A stretch of DNA of 64,000 bases from DATJGR01 sp963735085 (lineage in GTDB: Bacteria > Pseudomonadota > Gammaproteobacteria > Pseudomonadales > Azotimanducaceae), in contig CAVTJP010000005.1 in NCBI GenBank assembly GCA_963735085.1, forward strand, positions 1,860,001 to 1,924,000, in the 5' to 3' direction. The notes beneath the pieces are model-generated. The model did no database searches and was not told the origin of the DNA. It was given only the letters and a program-made list of their open reading frames with translations. Both the position numbers and the translations under genes were made by a program. Every line of letters begins with the position of its first letter. Position 1 is the stretch's first letter. Shown here piece by piece: positions 1-8,239 of the stretch.

Positions 1-2
1 GT

Positions 3-458
3 TTGGGCGCACGGCTCGGTGGTGAAGTGCGGGCATTGCGAAACCTGCGGCACTTCGCCGTGGGCATCGATCTGAATCCGGGCAAGGACAACGCGTACGT
101 TCACTACGGAGACTTCCATGCACTGCCGTTCGGCAACGGAACGGTCGATGCGGTGTATACGAACGCTCTGGATCACGTCTACGACCTTGCGCGCGTGGCC
201 AAGGAAGTGCACCGCGTGCTCGGCCCCCACGGCGTCTTCGTCGCCGACGTAATCCCGGGTTACGGCGAGGGTCAGCTGCCGGGTCGCAATGAGGCGACCT
301 TCTGGCGCAGCAGCGCCGACGTGTTCCAGGCGGTGCGCGCCGCCGGTCCGTTCGTGTGCCTGAGTACGCGGGAACTTCCTCCTCGCGGCCGCAACCGCTG
401 GCTGCAAGCCGTGATGCGAAGGGTCGACGCAGCGGGCATCGGTACCGCCGTGCCATAG
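3..458 (+). CDS. Class I SAM-dependent methyltransferase, 5' end cut by window
   Basis: This is the C-terminal two thirds of a Rossmann-type methyltransferase; the reading frame is open to the window edge, so the true start lies outside. Visible elements are the acidic end of strand 2 (GIDLNPG, near residue 20), the GDFHALPFGNGTVDAV segment typical of motif II in Methyltransf_11/25 proteins, and the LARVAKEVHRVLGPHGVFV helix-strand of motif III. The glycine-rich SAM loop is missing because it lies upstream. The methyl acceptor cannot be inferred. The next gene is convergent, 90 bp away. Confidence 0.8.
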   Translation: MGARLGGEVRALRNLRHFAVGIDLNPGKDNAYVHYGDFHALPFGNGTVDAVYTNALDHVYDLARVAKEVHRVLGPHGVFVADVIPGYGEGQLPGRNEATFWRSSADVFQAVRAAGPFVCLSTRELPPRGRNRWLQAVMRRVDAAGIGTAVP

Positions 459-548
459 AGGTAAACGAGCATCGACCCGCTGGACGGCAGCTCGACGTTC
501 GTTGCGGCCGCGGAGCACCCGCGCACGATGCCGGTCCACCCGCGGCAA

Positions 549-968
549 CTACTCGATCGCCCACGAACGCACGCGCTGCGGGCGGATACGCAGAATCACC
601 CGATCATCTGCTTCGGCGAGACGTTCGCGCATCTGCGCGGCGGCGTCGGATCCGAGATAGCGGCCGACGATCGAATCGATGATCGCGCCATCGGTGTCGG
701 TGACGATCTCCGCAATACCTTCGATGGCGACGCCTCGATACGGCATTGCCTTGGTATCGACGATGAAGGAAATACGCGAGTCGCGTCGTACGTTGCGGGC
801 TTTGTTGCGTTGCGCCGGTGTCGACACCACGACGTCGTCGGCGACGAATCCATACCAGGTGGCGGAGGTGATCGGGTGACCATCGGCGCGTAGCGTGGAA
901 ATAACACAAGGCACGCGCATGCTGTCGAGGAACGCGCGAACGTCTGGTGTGATCACGGGCAGAGCCAT
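549..968 (-). CDS. Pyridoxamine 5'-phosphate oxidase-fold (PPOX) family protein
   Basis: A 139-residue split-beta-barrel flavin/F420-type protein. The pattern is that of PPOX-class proteins: VPCVISTLRADGHPITSATWYGF near the N-terminus, VVVSTPAQRNKARNVRRDSRISF for the phosphate-binding strand and helix, then YRGVAIEGIAEIV. Such proteins bind FMN or F420 and reduce or oxidise small substrates; the substrate is unknown here. I start it at the ATG at 968, giving MALPVITPDV, rather than at the first ATG of the open frame at 1043, because the longer version would run into the HxlR gene and the family begins at about this point. Confidence 0.8.
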   Translation of the reverse strand: MALPVITPDVRAFLDSMRVPCVISTLRADGHPITSATWYGFVADDVVVSTPAQRNKARNVRRDSRISFIVDTKAMPYRGVAIEGIAEIVTDTDGAIIDSIVGRYLGSDAAAQMRERLAEADDRVILRIRPQRVRSWAIE

Positions 969-1018
969 GTGCCCATCTTGCCGGCGAACTCGTCGAACCT
1001 CTACTCGGAAGTGCGCGC

Positions 1019-1354
1019 TCAGACCTTCCAACGTTCCGCCCATTCATACAGCGGCTGCATTGCCGCGAGTAGCGCGCGCCCGCTCTCGGTCAACCGATAG
1101 CCACCGGCGTCGTGCTCGACGAGCGCGACGTCGCGCAACTCGCGCAGCCGTGTGTTCAATGCACCCGGATTCGTCTGCGCGGCCTCCTGGAGCGCGCGAA
1201 ACGTCAGCGGCTCGCCGCGCAGTTCCCACAGAATTCGTTGCGCGCCGCGGCGGCCGAGCAGGTCGAACAACACCATGATCGGCCGGCCGGTGCTCGATCC
1301 GCGCACTTTGCGACCGATCTTCGGAGTCTGTCGCACTATCTTCGGAGTCGCCAT
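1019..1354 (-). CDS. HxlR-family winged-helix transcriptional regulator
   Basis: A 111-residue HxlR (MarR-like) regulator. After a basic N-terminal tail comes the winged helix: FDLLGRRGAQRILWELRGEP (helices 1-2), TFRALQEAA with NPGALNTRLRELRD as the recognition region, then the wing LVEHDAGGYRLTESGRALL. HxlR proteins are usually autoregulating dimers that sense reactive or electrophilic compounds. The start at 1354 has a GAGAGA ribosome site upstream; the longer open frame to 1474 would cover the intergenic operator and the start of the next gene. It is transcribed away from the carboxymuconolactone-decarboxylase-like gene at 1441, and both promoters share the inverted repeat at 1403-1421. 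Confidence 0.88.
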   Translation of the reverse strand: MATPKIVRQTPKIGRKVRGSSTGRPIMVLFDLLGRRGAQRILWELRGEPLTFRALQEAAQTNPGALNTRLRELRDVALVEHDAGGYRLTESGRALLAAMQPLYEWAERWKV

Positions 1355-1382
1355 TCGATTCTCTCTCGATGCTTTACTTTTT

Positions 1383-1421
1383 ATAGCGCAGCGTTGATGA
1401 TGTGCTATCAAATTTATAGCA
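1383..1421. promoter_or_regulatory. Probable HxlR operator in the divergent promoter region
   Basis: TGCTAT-CAAATTT-ATAGCA at 1403-1421 is a perfect 6-bp inverted repeat with a 7-bp spacer. A third half-site, ATAGC, sits at 1383-1387. The site lies 19 bp before the ATG at 1441 and about 50 bp before the HxlR start at 1354, where a dimeric repressor could control both genes. The link to this HxlR protein is inference from position. Confidence 0.6.
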
Positions 1422-1440
1422 TCCGGAGAATTCGCCGACA

Positions 1441-1986
1441 ATGCAAGCACGCATCGCACCCGCCACCCCGCCATTCGACCCGCCGATCCAGCGCGCGCTC
1501 GAGCGCATCATGCCGCCGGGCATGCCGCCGTTGGCGTTGTTCACGACATTGGCTCGCGATCCACGGTTATTCGGCAAGCTCTTCGCCGCGGGCTTGCTCG
1601 ACCGTGGTCACCTGACGCTGCGCCAGCGCGAAATCGTAATCGACCGGACGACCGCGGCCTGCGGTTCCGAATACGAATGGGGCGTGCACATCGCGATCTT
1701 CGCTGCGCGCGCCGGCATCGATCGCGACCAGATCAGATCGTTGGTCCTCGGCGGCGCCGACGATCCGTGCTGGAACGACGACGACAGATTGTTGCTGCGC
1801 TTCTGCGACGCCCTGCATCGTGACTGCGCGATCGACGATGCGCTGTGGCAGGGGCTGGCCCATCAATTCAGCGACGAAGCGCTACTCGAGTTGCTGATGC
1901 TGGCCGGTTTCTACCGCACCATCAGTTACTTGACGAACGCGCTTCGGCTGCCGCTTGAAGCGGGCGTTGCGCGCTTTCCCGCTTGA
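1441..1986 (+). CDS. Carboxymuconolactone decarboxylase (AhpD-like) family protein
   Basis: A 181-residue all-helical CMD-domain protein. The core is LTLRQREIVIDRTTAACGSEYEW followed by HIAIFAARAGIDRDQIRSL, then an LLELLMLAGFYRTISYLTNALRL tail. Only one cysteine is present in the motif (CGSEYEW), so the two-Cys CxxC peroxidase centre of AhpD is absent; this matches the non-redox CMD branch (decarboxylase or lactonase-like). It is divergent from an HxlR regulator, a common pairing for oxidative or electrophile stress genes. A GGAG ribosome site lies just upstream of the ATG. Confidence 0.82.
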   Translation: MQARIAPATPPFDPPIQRALERIMPPGMPPLALFTTLARDPRLFGKLFAAGLLDRGHLTLRQREIVIDRTTAACGSEYEWGVHIAIFAARAGIDRDQIRSLVLGGADDPCWNDDDRLLLRFCDALHRDCAIDDALWQGLAHQFSDEALLELLMLAGFYRTISYLTNALRLPLEAGVARFPA

Positions 1987-2033
1987 TCGCTGAAGAGCGG
2001 TTCGGCCACCGCGAGTTTGGTCCCGAGCAACCT

Positions 2034-2450
2034 TCAGCCGTCGCGGCCCTTTTCGAAGTGGTCTTGCGCTGGTACGTGCAACCAACGATGCCGGGAGCGC
2101 TCCCACACGGAGCGCAGCGGTGCAGGGAAGTCCGGATCGGCAAACGCGCCGACCGCAACGCCGATCAGCCCGGGATTCTTGCCGGAATGCCAATACAGCG
2201 AGGTTCCGCAGGTTGGGCAGAAATGCGTGATGAACTGATGGCCGGCGTCCGTCGAGCGCGTGAAAACGCGCGCCTCGCCCGTGGTACGCGTTTGGTCGGC
2301 GGCAAAATACGCGCCGAGCCCGAACGGCGAACCACTGCGTCGTTGGCAATCGACGCAATGACACGCCACCACGCTCAGCGGTTCTCCCGCGGTCGTCAGT
2401 GACAGTGCTCCGCAGCCGCACTTCGCCACGCGTTGCTTCGATTCGGCCAT
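2034..2450 (-). CDS. GFA-family (glutathione-dependent formaldehyde-activating-like) zinc protein
   Basis: A 138-residue protein with the zinc-binding cysteines of the GFA/Mss4-like fold: KCGCGALSL near residue 11, CHCVDCQRRSGSPFG near residue 30, and FCPTCGTSLYW near residue 78. Members range from glutathione:formaldehyde adduct enzymes to proteins of unknown role, so a formaldehyde function is not established. It is convergent with the CMD gene and is followed by an oppositely transcribed small gene; no operon partner is visible. Confidence 0.82.
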   Translation of the reverse strand: MAESKQRVAKCGCGALSLTTAGEPLSVVACHCVDCQRRSGSPFGLGAYFAADQTRTTGEARVFTRSTDAGHQFITHFCPTCGTSLYWHSGKNPGLIGVAVGAFADPDFPAPLRSVWERSRHRWLHVPAQDHFEKGRDG

Positions 2451-2513
2451 TGTCGACTGCCTTGATCGCCACGATTATGCACGGCGGAATAGTATCGTTC
2501 CTGGGGGTGGCAA

Positions 2514-2864
2514 TTGGACATCTATCACGTTTGGTGCAACCTCAAGCCGGGGGTGCACGACATGGAGTTTGTAGAGAGCGCGCGCAACTATCTCGAACGC
2601 CTGAGGCAGGATGGTCACCTTCACGCCTATCGCATCACGCGCTGCAAGCTTGGTTTTCGTCCACCGCAGCTTCGAGAGTTTCATATCACGCTCGAGTTCG
2701 AAGACTTGACGCAAATGCAGTCAGCCTTTGACGCGGTCGCGTCTCGCGCGGACCCTGTCGAAAGTTTCCATCACGCAGTGAATTCAAAGGTGCAGGACGT
2801 ATTCTTCGCCTTGTACCGCGATTTCCCTGATGCAAATCGCGTTCAAGGTCAGGAGAAGTTCTAA
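2514..2864 (+). CDS. DUF6614-like small conserved protein
   Basis: A 116-residue protein with a ferredoxin-like alpha/beta look: DIYHVWCNLKPGVHDMEF, then FHITLEFEDLTQMQSAFDAV and FHHAVNSKVQDVFFALYRDF. I recognise this as the DUF6614 pattern (small proteins of unknown function, dimeric alpha/beta barrel-like). The start codon appears to be TTG at 2514, preceded by a strong GGGGGTGG ribosome site; no in-frame ATG gives the family N-terminus. It lies 34 bp upstream of the CoA-transferase gene and may be cotranscribed with it. Confidence 0.65.
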   Translation: MDIYHVWCNLKPGVHDMEFVESARNYLERLRQDGHLHAYRITRCKLGFRPPQLREFHITLEFEDLTQMQSAFDAVASRADPVESFHHAVNSKVQDVFFALYRDFPDANRVQGQEKF

Positions 2865-2898
2865 CAGCGAACTTGGTCAGCCAATTGAGGGGCACACA

Positions 2899-4131
2899 AT
2901 GACAGAGAAGCCACTTCTGGACGGCATTCGCGTCGTCGAACTCGCGACGTTCGTATTCGGGCCGGCGGCCGGTACCGTGCTCGGTGACTTCGGCGCCGAA
3001 GTCGTCCACATCGAGCATCCGGAAATTGGCGATGCGTACAGGTACCTGCCGCAGTTGAAGCCGCTGCCGGAATGTACCGAGAACTACTGCTGGATCCTGA
3101 CGGCGCGCGGCAAGAAATCGATTGCGCTGGACGTCCGCTCGCCCAACGGCCGCGAGGTGGCGCTCGATCTGGTACGCGGCGCGGACGTTTTCATAACCAA
3201 TCTGCATCCGTCTGTGCTCGAAAAGCTCGGTATGCGCTACGAGGATGTCGCGCCGCTCAACGAACGTTTGATATATGCCCACGCCACCGGCTACGGCGAT
3301 AAGGGCGATGAAGTCGAAAAGCCCGGCTATGACGCGACCGCATGGTGGGCGCGCTCCGGATTGATGGATGCAGTACGGCCGCATGGCGCAGACTATCCGC
3401 TGGCGACCGCGGCAATGGGCGATCACCCGAGTTCGATGGCGCTGTTCGGCGCAATTGCGTTGGCGCTCTTCGACCGTGAGCGAACAGGCAAAGGGCGACG
3501 CGTGCGTTCGTCGCTCGCCGCCAACGGTGCCTGGGCCAACGCGATTCTGCTGCAGGCGGCGTTGTGTGGCGGCGAACGCTATGCAGTGCCGGGCCGCGCG
3601 CAGTGGCCGAATGCACTCGTCTGCCCGTATGTCTGCGGCGACGGGCGCGGGCTTTATCTTGCGATGGTGCAGGAGGCGCTGGAGTGGCAGCGTTTCACGG
3701 TAGCGATCGGTCGGCCGGAACTCGTCACCGATCCGCGCTTCGCGGAACTCACCGCGCGCCGCGCCAATGCAGCCGCACTGGTGCAGATACTCGATCAAGT
3801 GTTCGCGTCGCAGCCACTCGCGCACTGGCGCGAGCAACTGGACCGCCACACGGTCACGTTCGGTTTGATTGCGACGATCGACGAACTGCCAAACGATCCA
3901 CAGCTCATCGCCAACGGGGTGTTCCGGCCCGTAGTGGGTGAGGGGGTGCGTGAGGACTTGCGCACGGTCGACAGTCCGATCCACATCGACGGCGTCGAGA
4001 AGCGGCCGGCGACACGTCCACCCGCACTCGGCGAACACGGCCGTGAAATTCTCAGCGAGCTCGGGTATCCACGCGAGCGGATCGACGCACTGGTGCGCGA
4101 AGGCGTGGTGCGCGAACCGCAAACGACCTGA
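2899..4131 (+). CDS. Family III CoA transferase (CaiB/BaiF)
   Basis: A 410-residue CoA transferase. The N-terminus LLDGIRVVELATFVFGPAAG and DFGAEVVHIEHPEIGD is the classic CaiB/BaiF Rossmann start, followed by RGKKSIALDVRSPNGRE and the FITNLHPSVLEKLGM region. The catalytic aspartate of the family is in PGYDATAWWARSG near residue 146, where it forms the glutamyl/aspartyl-CoA-type intermediate. The enzyme moves CoA between organic acids; the acid is not predictable. I chose the ATG at 2899 (GAGGGG ribosome site) over the in-frame ATG at 2830, which overlaps the upstream gene. It converges on the MDR gene. Confidence 0.88.
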   Translation: MTEKPLLDGIRVVELATFVFGPAAGTVLGDFGAEVVHIEHPEIGDAYRYLPQLKPLPECTENYCWILTARGKKSIALDVRSPNGREVALDLVRGADVFITNLHPSVLEKLGMRYEDVAPLNERLIYAHATGYGDKGDEVEKPGYDATAWWARSGLMDAVRPHGADYPLATAAMGDHPSSMALFGAIALALFDRERTGKGRRVRSSLAANGAWANAILLQAALCGGERYAVPGRAQWPNALVCPYVCGDGRGLYLAMVQEALEWQRFTVAIGRPELVTDPRFAELTARRANAAALVQILDQVFASQPLAHWREQLDRHTVTFGLIATIDELPNDPQLIANGVFRPVVGEGVREDLRTVDSPIHIDGVEKRPATRPPALGEHGREILSELGYPRERIDALVREGVVREPQTT

Positions 4132-4135
4132 TCAA

Positions 4136-4150
4136 GGCGCGCAGCGCGCC
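4136..4150. terminator. GC-rich hairpin between convergent genes
   Basis: GGCGCGC-A-GCGCGCC forms a perfect 7-bp palindrome with a 1-base centre in the 29-bp gap between the stops of the CoA transferase (plus) and the MDR gene (minus), flanked by TGATCA on both sides. There is no T-run, so intrinsic termination is uncertain, but the position fits a bidirectional stop signal. Confidence 0.3.
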
Positions 4151-4160
4151 GGCCGGCTGA

Positions 4161-5162
4161 TCACGCGACGCGCACAATCGTCGTGCCGATCGTGTCGCCG
4201 TTCAGCAGATTGACGAACGCCGCTGGAGCAGACTCGAGGCCCTCGAACTGTGTCACCCGCGGTACCAATTCGCCGCGATCGATCCAGCCTGTCATTTCGC
4301 TACGCGCTTCGTCGAAGCGATCTGTGTAATCGAACACGAGGAAGCCTTCCATGCGAACCCGGTTGTTCACCAACAGCCCGGGCAAGCCGCGCGGACTACC
4401 GGCTGGATTGGCGGTGTCGTACTGGCTGACGGCGCCGCAACAGACGATGCGGCCGTGTGTATTCATCCGGAACAGCGCGCTGCCGAGGATATCGCCACCG
4501 GTGTTGTCGAAGTAGACATCGATGCGGTTCGGTGTGGCGTCTTTGAATGCCGTGCGAAAGTCCGCGTCCTTGTAATTCACGGCAACATCGAAACCGAGTT
4601 CGTCGACGAGAATGTGGCACTTCTGCGGCGAACCTGCGATCCCGACGACGCGACAGCCGGCGCGCTTCGCGATCTGACCCACGATATGACCAACGGAACC
4701 CGCCGCAGCCGAAACGACAACGGTGTTGCCGGTGCGCGGCGCGCCGATATCGAGCAGCCCGAAGTACGCGGTGAGGCCATTGGTGCCGAGTACGCCGAGA
4801 TGCAATGCCGGATCCGCACCATGCGGGACTTTACGCAGCGCAGCGGGTTTGAGGACTGACAGCGTTTGCCATCCCGTTGGACCCACGACGAGGTCGCCGC
4901 TCTCGAAGCCCGGTACTTTGGAAACCTCGACGCGGGCGACGCCGGTGCCGCCCATCACGACGCCGGCACGCGCCGCGCCCGCGTAACTTGCACTGCCCTG
5001 CAATCCTGCCCGTTGTCCGGCGCCGATCGTGAGCGCAAGCGTTCGGCACATCACCTGCCCGTCAGTGCATTCAGGCGCCTCCGTGACATGGATTTTGAAG
5101 TGTTCGGGGGTGAGCGGACCATTCGGGACGGAAGCGATCAGTACTTGTGTGTTCTGCGGCAT
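4161..5162 (-). CDS. MDR-superfamily NADP-dependent oxidoreductase (CurA / prostaglandin-reductase type)
   Basis: A 333-residue zinc-independent medium-chain reductase. The dinucleotide-binding loop is VVVSAAAGSVGHIVGQIAK near residue 150, preceded by LGTNGLTAYFGLLDIG; VYFDNTGGDILGSAL and GRIVCCGAVSQYD are family hallmarks of the leukotriene-B4 dehydrogenase/CurA branch. These enzymes reduce the C=C bond of alpha,beta-unsaturated ketones and aldehydes with NADPH. The zinc ligands of alcohol dehydrogenases are absent. The gene stands alone, convergent with the CoA transferase; its promoter must lie in 5163-5300. Confidence 0.88.
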   Translation of the reverse strand: MPQNTQVLIASVPNGPLTPEHFKIHVTEAPECTDGQVMCRTLALTIGAGQRAGLQGSASYAGAARAGVVMGGTGVARVEVSKVPGFESGDLVVGPTGWQTLSVLKPAALRKVPHGADPALHLGVLGTNGLTAYFGLLDIGAPRTGNTVVVSAAAGSVGHIVGQIAKRAGCRVVGIAGSPQKCHILVDELGFDVAVNYKDADFRTAFKDATPNRIDVYFDNTGGDILGSALFRMNTHGRIVCCGAVSQYDTANPAGSPRGLPGLLVNNRVRMEGFLVFDYTDRFDEARSEMTGWIDRGELVPRVTQFEGLESAPAAFVNLLNGDTIGTTIVRVA

Positions 5163-5304
5163 GACAATTCTCGGATTTGGGGCTGTCGGCGGAGGATACC
5201 GATTTCGAGACGCCTCGCGAGCAGCCCCCGTATTGCGACGGTCTTTGACAGCTCTTTTTCGGCCGCCTAAACCAATTGCTCATTCGTGGCCGTCTAAGCT
5301 GACA

Positions 5305-5484
5305 ATCACCGGCATTCGGCTGACGCAGTGGGCTTGGCAATCGAATTGGATCGTCGATGCGGAAACAGATGCCGAGGTGCTCGCGGTGAAGACCGTGTCC
5401 GGCGATGCCGACGTGCGTTCGGGCAAGCGCGTCAAGGAGTTGAGCTTGACGATCTCCGGCGACCTCCAGTTGTTGGCGCGCTAG
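5305..5484 (+). pseudogene. Possible coding remnant of about 60 codons
   Basis: The 380 bp between the MDR gene start (5162) and the amine-oxidase stop (5543) hold no complete gene. From about 5305 to the TAG at 5484 one plus-strand frame shows coding character: nearly every third base is G or C, and the translation has a plausible alternating pattern (ITGIRLTQWAWQSNWIVDAE, then VLAVKTVSGDADVRSGKR, SLTISGDLQLLAR). No ATG, GTG or TTG sits at a sensible place ahead of it, and the upstream part of the frame loses the bias. I read it as the tail of a decayed or truncated gene of unrecognised family. 5163-5304 would carry the MDR promoter; I see no clear boxes. Confidence 0.3.
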
Positions 5485-5542
5485 GTAGTGCGCCATTCTC
5501 TTTCGACCGCCACAACCAGCTCCACGCGTGTCGAAAAGCATC

Positions 5543-6916
5543 CTATCCGACGAAGTGCTCGAACAGCCCGCCCCAGAACTTCGATGGCGTGCCACGCGAA
5601 AATTCGCTGCGGTCTGCGCGATCGCCGAAACGCTCGATCGCTTTCGCCCCGAGATAGCGCAACGGTTCGGGTTCCCAGCGGCGCGCCACGTCGTTGATCC
5701 ATGGCAACTGCGTGAGCTCTGTGCGGCTCGATGTGACCAGATCAGCCATTGCGCGGCCGGCGAGGTTCGATGCCGCGACGCCCTCGCCCACATAGCCGCC
5801 GGCCCAGCCCGTGCGCGTCTGCGCATCCCAATGCACGCATGGCCGCCAATGGCGCGGCACGCCCATCAGACCGCCCCAGCCGTGCGTGATGCGATAGCCC
5901 GCGAGCATCGGAAACAACGTTGTCACGAGGCTCTTGACGCGCACCACTTTGGGATCGTTGGGCGGAATCGAGCGGCGTCGCTTCGAGCCGAAGTAGTAAC
6001 CGGCGCGGCCGCCGAGCACCAGCCGGTCGTCGAGCGTGCGTTGACCGTAGATCACGACGCGACGGCTGTCTCCGAACGTTTCGCGTTGCGCAAGGCCGAT
6101 CTGTTGCCAGATGTGTTCCGGCAGTGGTTCGGTCGCCGTCACCATCGAATACAGCGGCATGATGCGACGCCGTTCACCGGCGATCGTATCGGTATAACCC
6201 TCCGTCGCGCGAATGATCGACTCTGCCTTCACGACACCGCGCCGCGTCGTGACACGGCCCTGCTGAATCGCATCGACGGGTGTGCCTTCATGGATTTGTG
6301 TGCCCTGGCGGCGCACTGCATCGGCGAGGCCGAGCACCAGCCTCGCGGGCTGCAGTGCGGCGCAGTGCTCGAAATACACCGCGCCATGATTCGGCGTCAT
6401 GCCAAGGCGGGCTTTCGATTCGTCGGCGTTCAGCCAGCGATAGTCGTGCTCGTCGAAGCCCGCGTGATGCATGTGTTCGACGTGCTGCTGCAAAAGCGGC
6501 ACCTGAAACGGAATCGTCGCGACGGTCAATGTGCCGCCTTTCGTGTAGTGCGCGTCGATGTTCTGCGCCTGACAGACGCGGCCGACCTCATCGACGCTGT
6601 CGAACAATGCGCGTGCCAGCGCGATGCCGCGGCTGCGCGTTTGCGGGTCTCGCAACATCGGCTCCACGCCCCATGCCGCACCCACGCACCAGCCACCGTT
6701 GCGGCCACTCGCACCAAAACCCACGCGCTCGGCTTCGAACACGCCGATACGCAGCGTCGGCTCGCGTTGTTTCAGGTAATAGGCGCTCCACAATCCGGTG
6801 TATCCGGCGCCGACGATTGCGACATCGAGTTGCTGCGGCAACGGCGCGATGTCGACTTGGGGTAGTTCGGCGATCGAGTCGAACCAGAAGCTGACGTCCG
6901 ACAGCGCGTTGCTCAC
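5543..6916 (-). CDS. FAD-dependent amine oxidase/oxidoreductase (DAO family, PuuB-like)
   Basis: A 457-residue DAO-family flavoenzyme. The FAD-binding Rossmann motif is VAIVGAGYTGLWSAYYLKQ near residue 34, followed by VGFGASGRNGGWC, the second FAD segment typical of gamma-glutamylputrescine oxidase and glycine/sarcosine oxidase relatives. The C-terminal GWGGLMGVPRHWRP and GYVGEGVAASNLAGRAMADL match the same group. The expected reaction is oxidative deamination of a secondary or primary amine with release of H2O2. It follows the P450 gene by 15 bp on the same strand, so the two are probably cotranscribed and may act on the same nitrogenous substrate. Confidence 0.85.
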   Translation of the reverse strand: MSNALSDVSFWFDSIAELPQVDIAPLPQQLDVAIVGAGYTGLWSAYYLKQREPTLRIGVFEAERVGFGASGRNGGWCVGAAWGVEPMLRDPQTRSRGIALARALFDSVDEVGRVCQAQNIDAHYTKGGTLTVATIPFQVPLLQQHVEHMHHAGFDEHDYRWLNADESKARLGMTPNHGAVYFEHCAALQPARLVLGLADAVRRQGTQIHEGTPVDAIQQGRVTTRRGVVKAESIIRATEGYTDTIAGERRRIMPLYSMVTATEPLPEHIWQQIGLAQRETFGDSRRVVIYGQRTLDDRLVLGGRAGYYFGSKRRRSIPPNDPKVVRVKSLVTTLFPMLAGYRITHGWGGLMGVPRHWRPCVHWDAQTRTGWAGGYVGEGVAASNLAGRAMADLVTSSRTELTQLPWINDVARRWEPEPLRYLGAKAIERFGDRADRSEFSRGTPSKFWGGLFEHFVG

Positions 6917-6931
6917 GTTACGACGCGGCCA

Positions 6932-8218
6932 TCAGGTCTGTACCCAGAAATGCAGCATGCGGCGAAATCCCGGCACCGAGGCGAATACCCAGCCGCGCGA
7001 ACTGAGTTCCAGTTGCGGAAACTGCACCACGAGGCCGAGCAGCGCCTCCCGCGCGACAGCGCGCGCAAATGGCGCACCCAGGCAGAAATGTTGGCCGGCG
7101 CCGAACGCGTGGTGGTGCGTGTCGTCGCGTCGGATGTCGAATCTGTCGGGCTTGAGATAAATCGCTTCGTCGCGGTTCGCGGCCGCCAGCGAAACTGAAA
7201 TCGTCTCACCTTTTGCAATGGGACAGTCGCCGATGACGATATCGCGATTGGCGACGCGCGCGGTGCCGACGACCGGCGAATCGAAGCGTAGAACCTCTTC
7301 GATTGCGTTGCCGATCAATTCCGGGTTCTCTCGCAACCGAGTCATGTTTCGGGGCACCTGGGTCATCGCGCGGATGCCGTTGCCGATCAGATCGGTCAAC
7401 GTGACGCTGCCGGCCAGCAGTAGCAAACGGCAGGCCGCCACTACCTCGCCATCGTCGAGTGCGTCGGCGTCTTCGGCCCGCAACAGCTCGCTGATCACGT
7501 CAGCCTCCGGTGCGTCGCGGCGGGCTGCAACCCCAGCGCGGATGATGGCTTCGATTTCGGCGTCGGCGGTGGCCCCGGCCACCGCTTCGTCGCCGGTGCG
7601 GAACGGATTTCCCCCCGCAGTGAACGACGCGTCTGCCCAACGTTTCAATTGAGAGTGACGCTTCGGATCGAGGCCGATGAACTCTGCGATTGCAATCGTC
7701 GCAACGGGCGCCGCGTATCGGCCGATCACCTCGATCTCGAACTCCGATGCCTCCAGCTCATCGAGAAAGCGGCGAACGATCTTCTTGATGCGCGGCGTAA
7801 ATGCATCGACGTGCGCTTGATCGAGCACGGCACCGACGAGCCGGCGCAGGCGCGTGTGGTCGGCCCCATCGGTGAACGGCATCGCTGGTGGCGGTCGATC
7901 GAGCTGCGCGCGGCGATGGGCGTAGGTGTCCGGATTGGCTTTGCGCGGATCGGTCCACAGCGCATCGTCCAGCAGCACCGCGTGAACATCATCGTGGCGG
8001 CTCAGAAAATACCGATAGAAATCGGTGTCGTGATGCACCGGTTCGCGTTCGCGCATCTCTGCGACGATCGGGTATGGGCTGCCGCGAAACACATCATCGA
8101 GCGGCGTCAGTTCGAGGCCGGTTGGAATCGGTAGCGGTAGTTCCTCTTCCGGCGCTTCCGTGTCGTCGAGCGGCAGCCCGGTATCCGGATCGATTTCACG
8201 GGGCTCGGATTCGGACAC
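6932..8218 (-). CDS. Cytochrome P450
   Basis: A 428-residue soluble bacterial P450. The heme-thiolate loop FGAGQHFCLGAPFAR places the axial cysteine near residue 379; the K-helix ExxR is in EEVLRFDSPV, and the PERF-like segment is KPDRFDIRRD. The I-helix is unusual: where most P450s have AGxE/DTT, this protein reads LLLLAGSVTLTDLIGNG, with valine at the acidic position and only one threonine. About 35 acidic, proline-rich residues precede the usual N-terminus. Substrate unknown; no ferredoxin or reductase gene is adjacent. It sits between the SIS-domain gene (21 bp upstream) and the FAD oxidase (15 bp downstream). Confidence 0.92.
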   Translation of the reverse strand: MSESEPREIDPDTGLPLDDTEAPEEELPLPIPTGLELTPLDDVFRGSPYPIVAEMREREPVHHDTDFYRYFLSRHDDVHAVLLDDALWTDPRKANPDTYAHRRAQLDRPPPAMPFTDGADHTRLRRLVGAVLDQAHVDAFTPRIKKIVRRFLDELEASEFEIEVIGRYAAPVATIAIAEFIGLDPKRHSQLKRWADASFTAGGNPFRTGDEAVAGATADAEIEAIIRAGVAARRDAPEADVISELLRAEDADALDDGEVVAACRLLLLAGSVTLTDLIGNGIRAMTQVPRNMTRLRENPELIGNAIEEVLRFDSPVVGTARVANRDIVIGDCPIAKGETISVSLAAANRDEAIYLKPDRFDIRRDDTHHHAFGAGQHFCLGAPFARAVAREALLGLVVQFPQLELSSRGWVFASVPGFRRMLHFWVQT

Positions 8219-8239
8219 GGTATGACGTTGTCAGGTGGA

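Noticed and set aside
2686..4122. Long open frame of 478 codons on the minus strand
   Set aside because: It is antisense to the CoA transferase, is arginine- and histidine-rich without family motifs, and arises from high GC content.
5528..6865. 445-codon plus-strand frame
   Set aside because: It mirrors the FAD oxidase gene in a shadow frame with no domain pattern; the minus-strand protein has clear FAD motifs.
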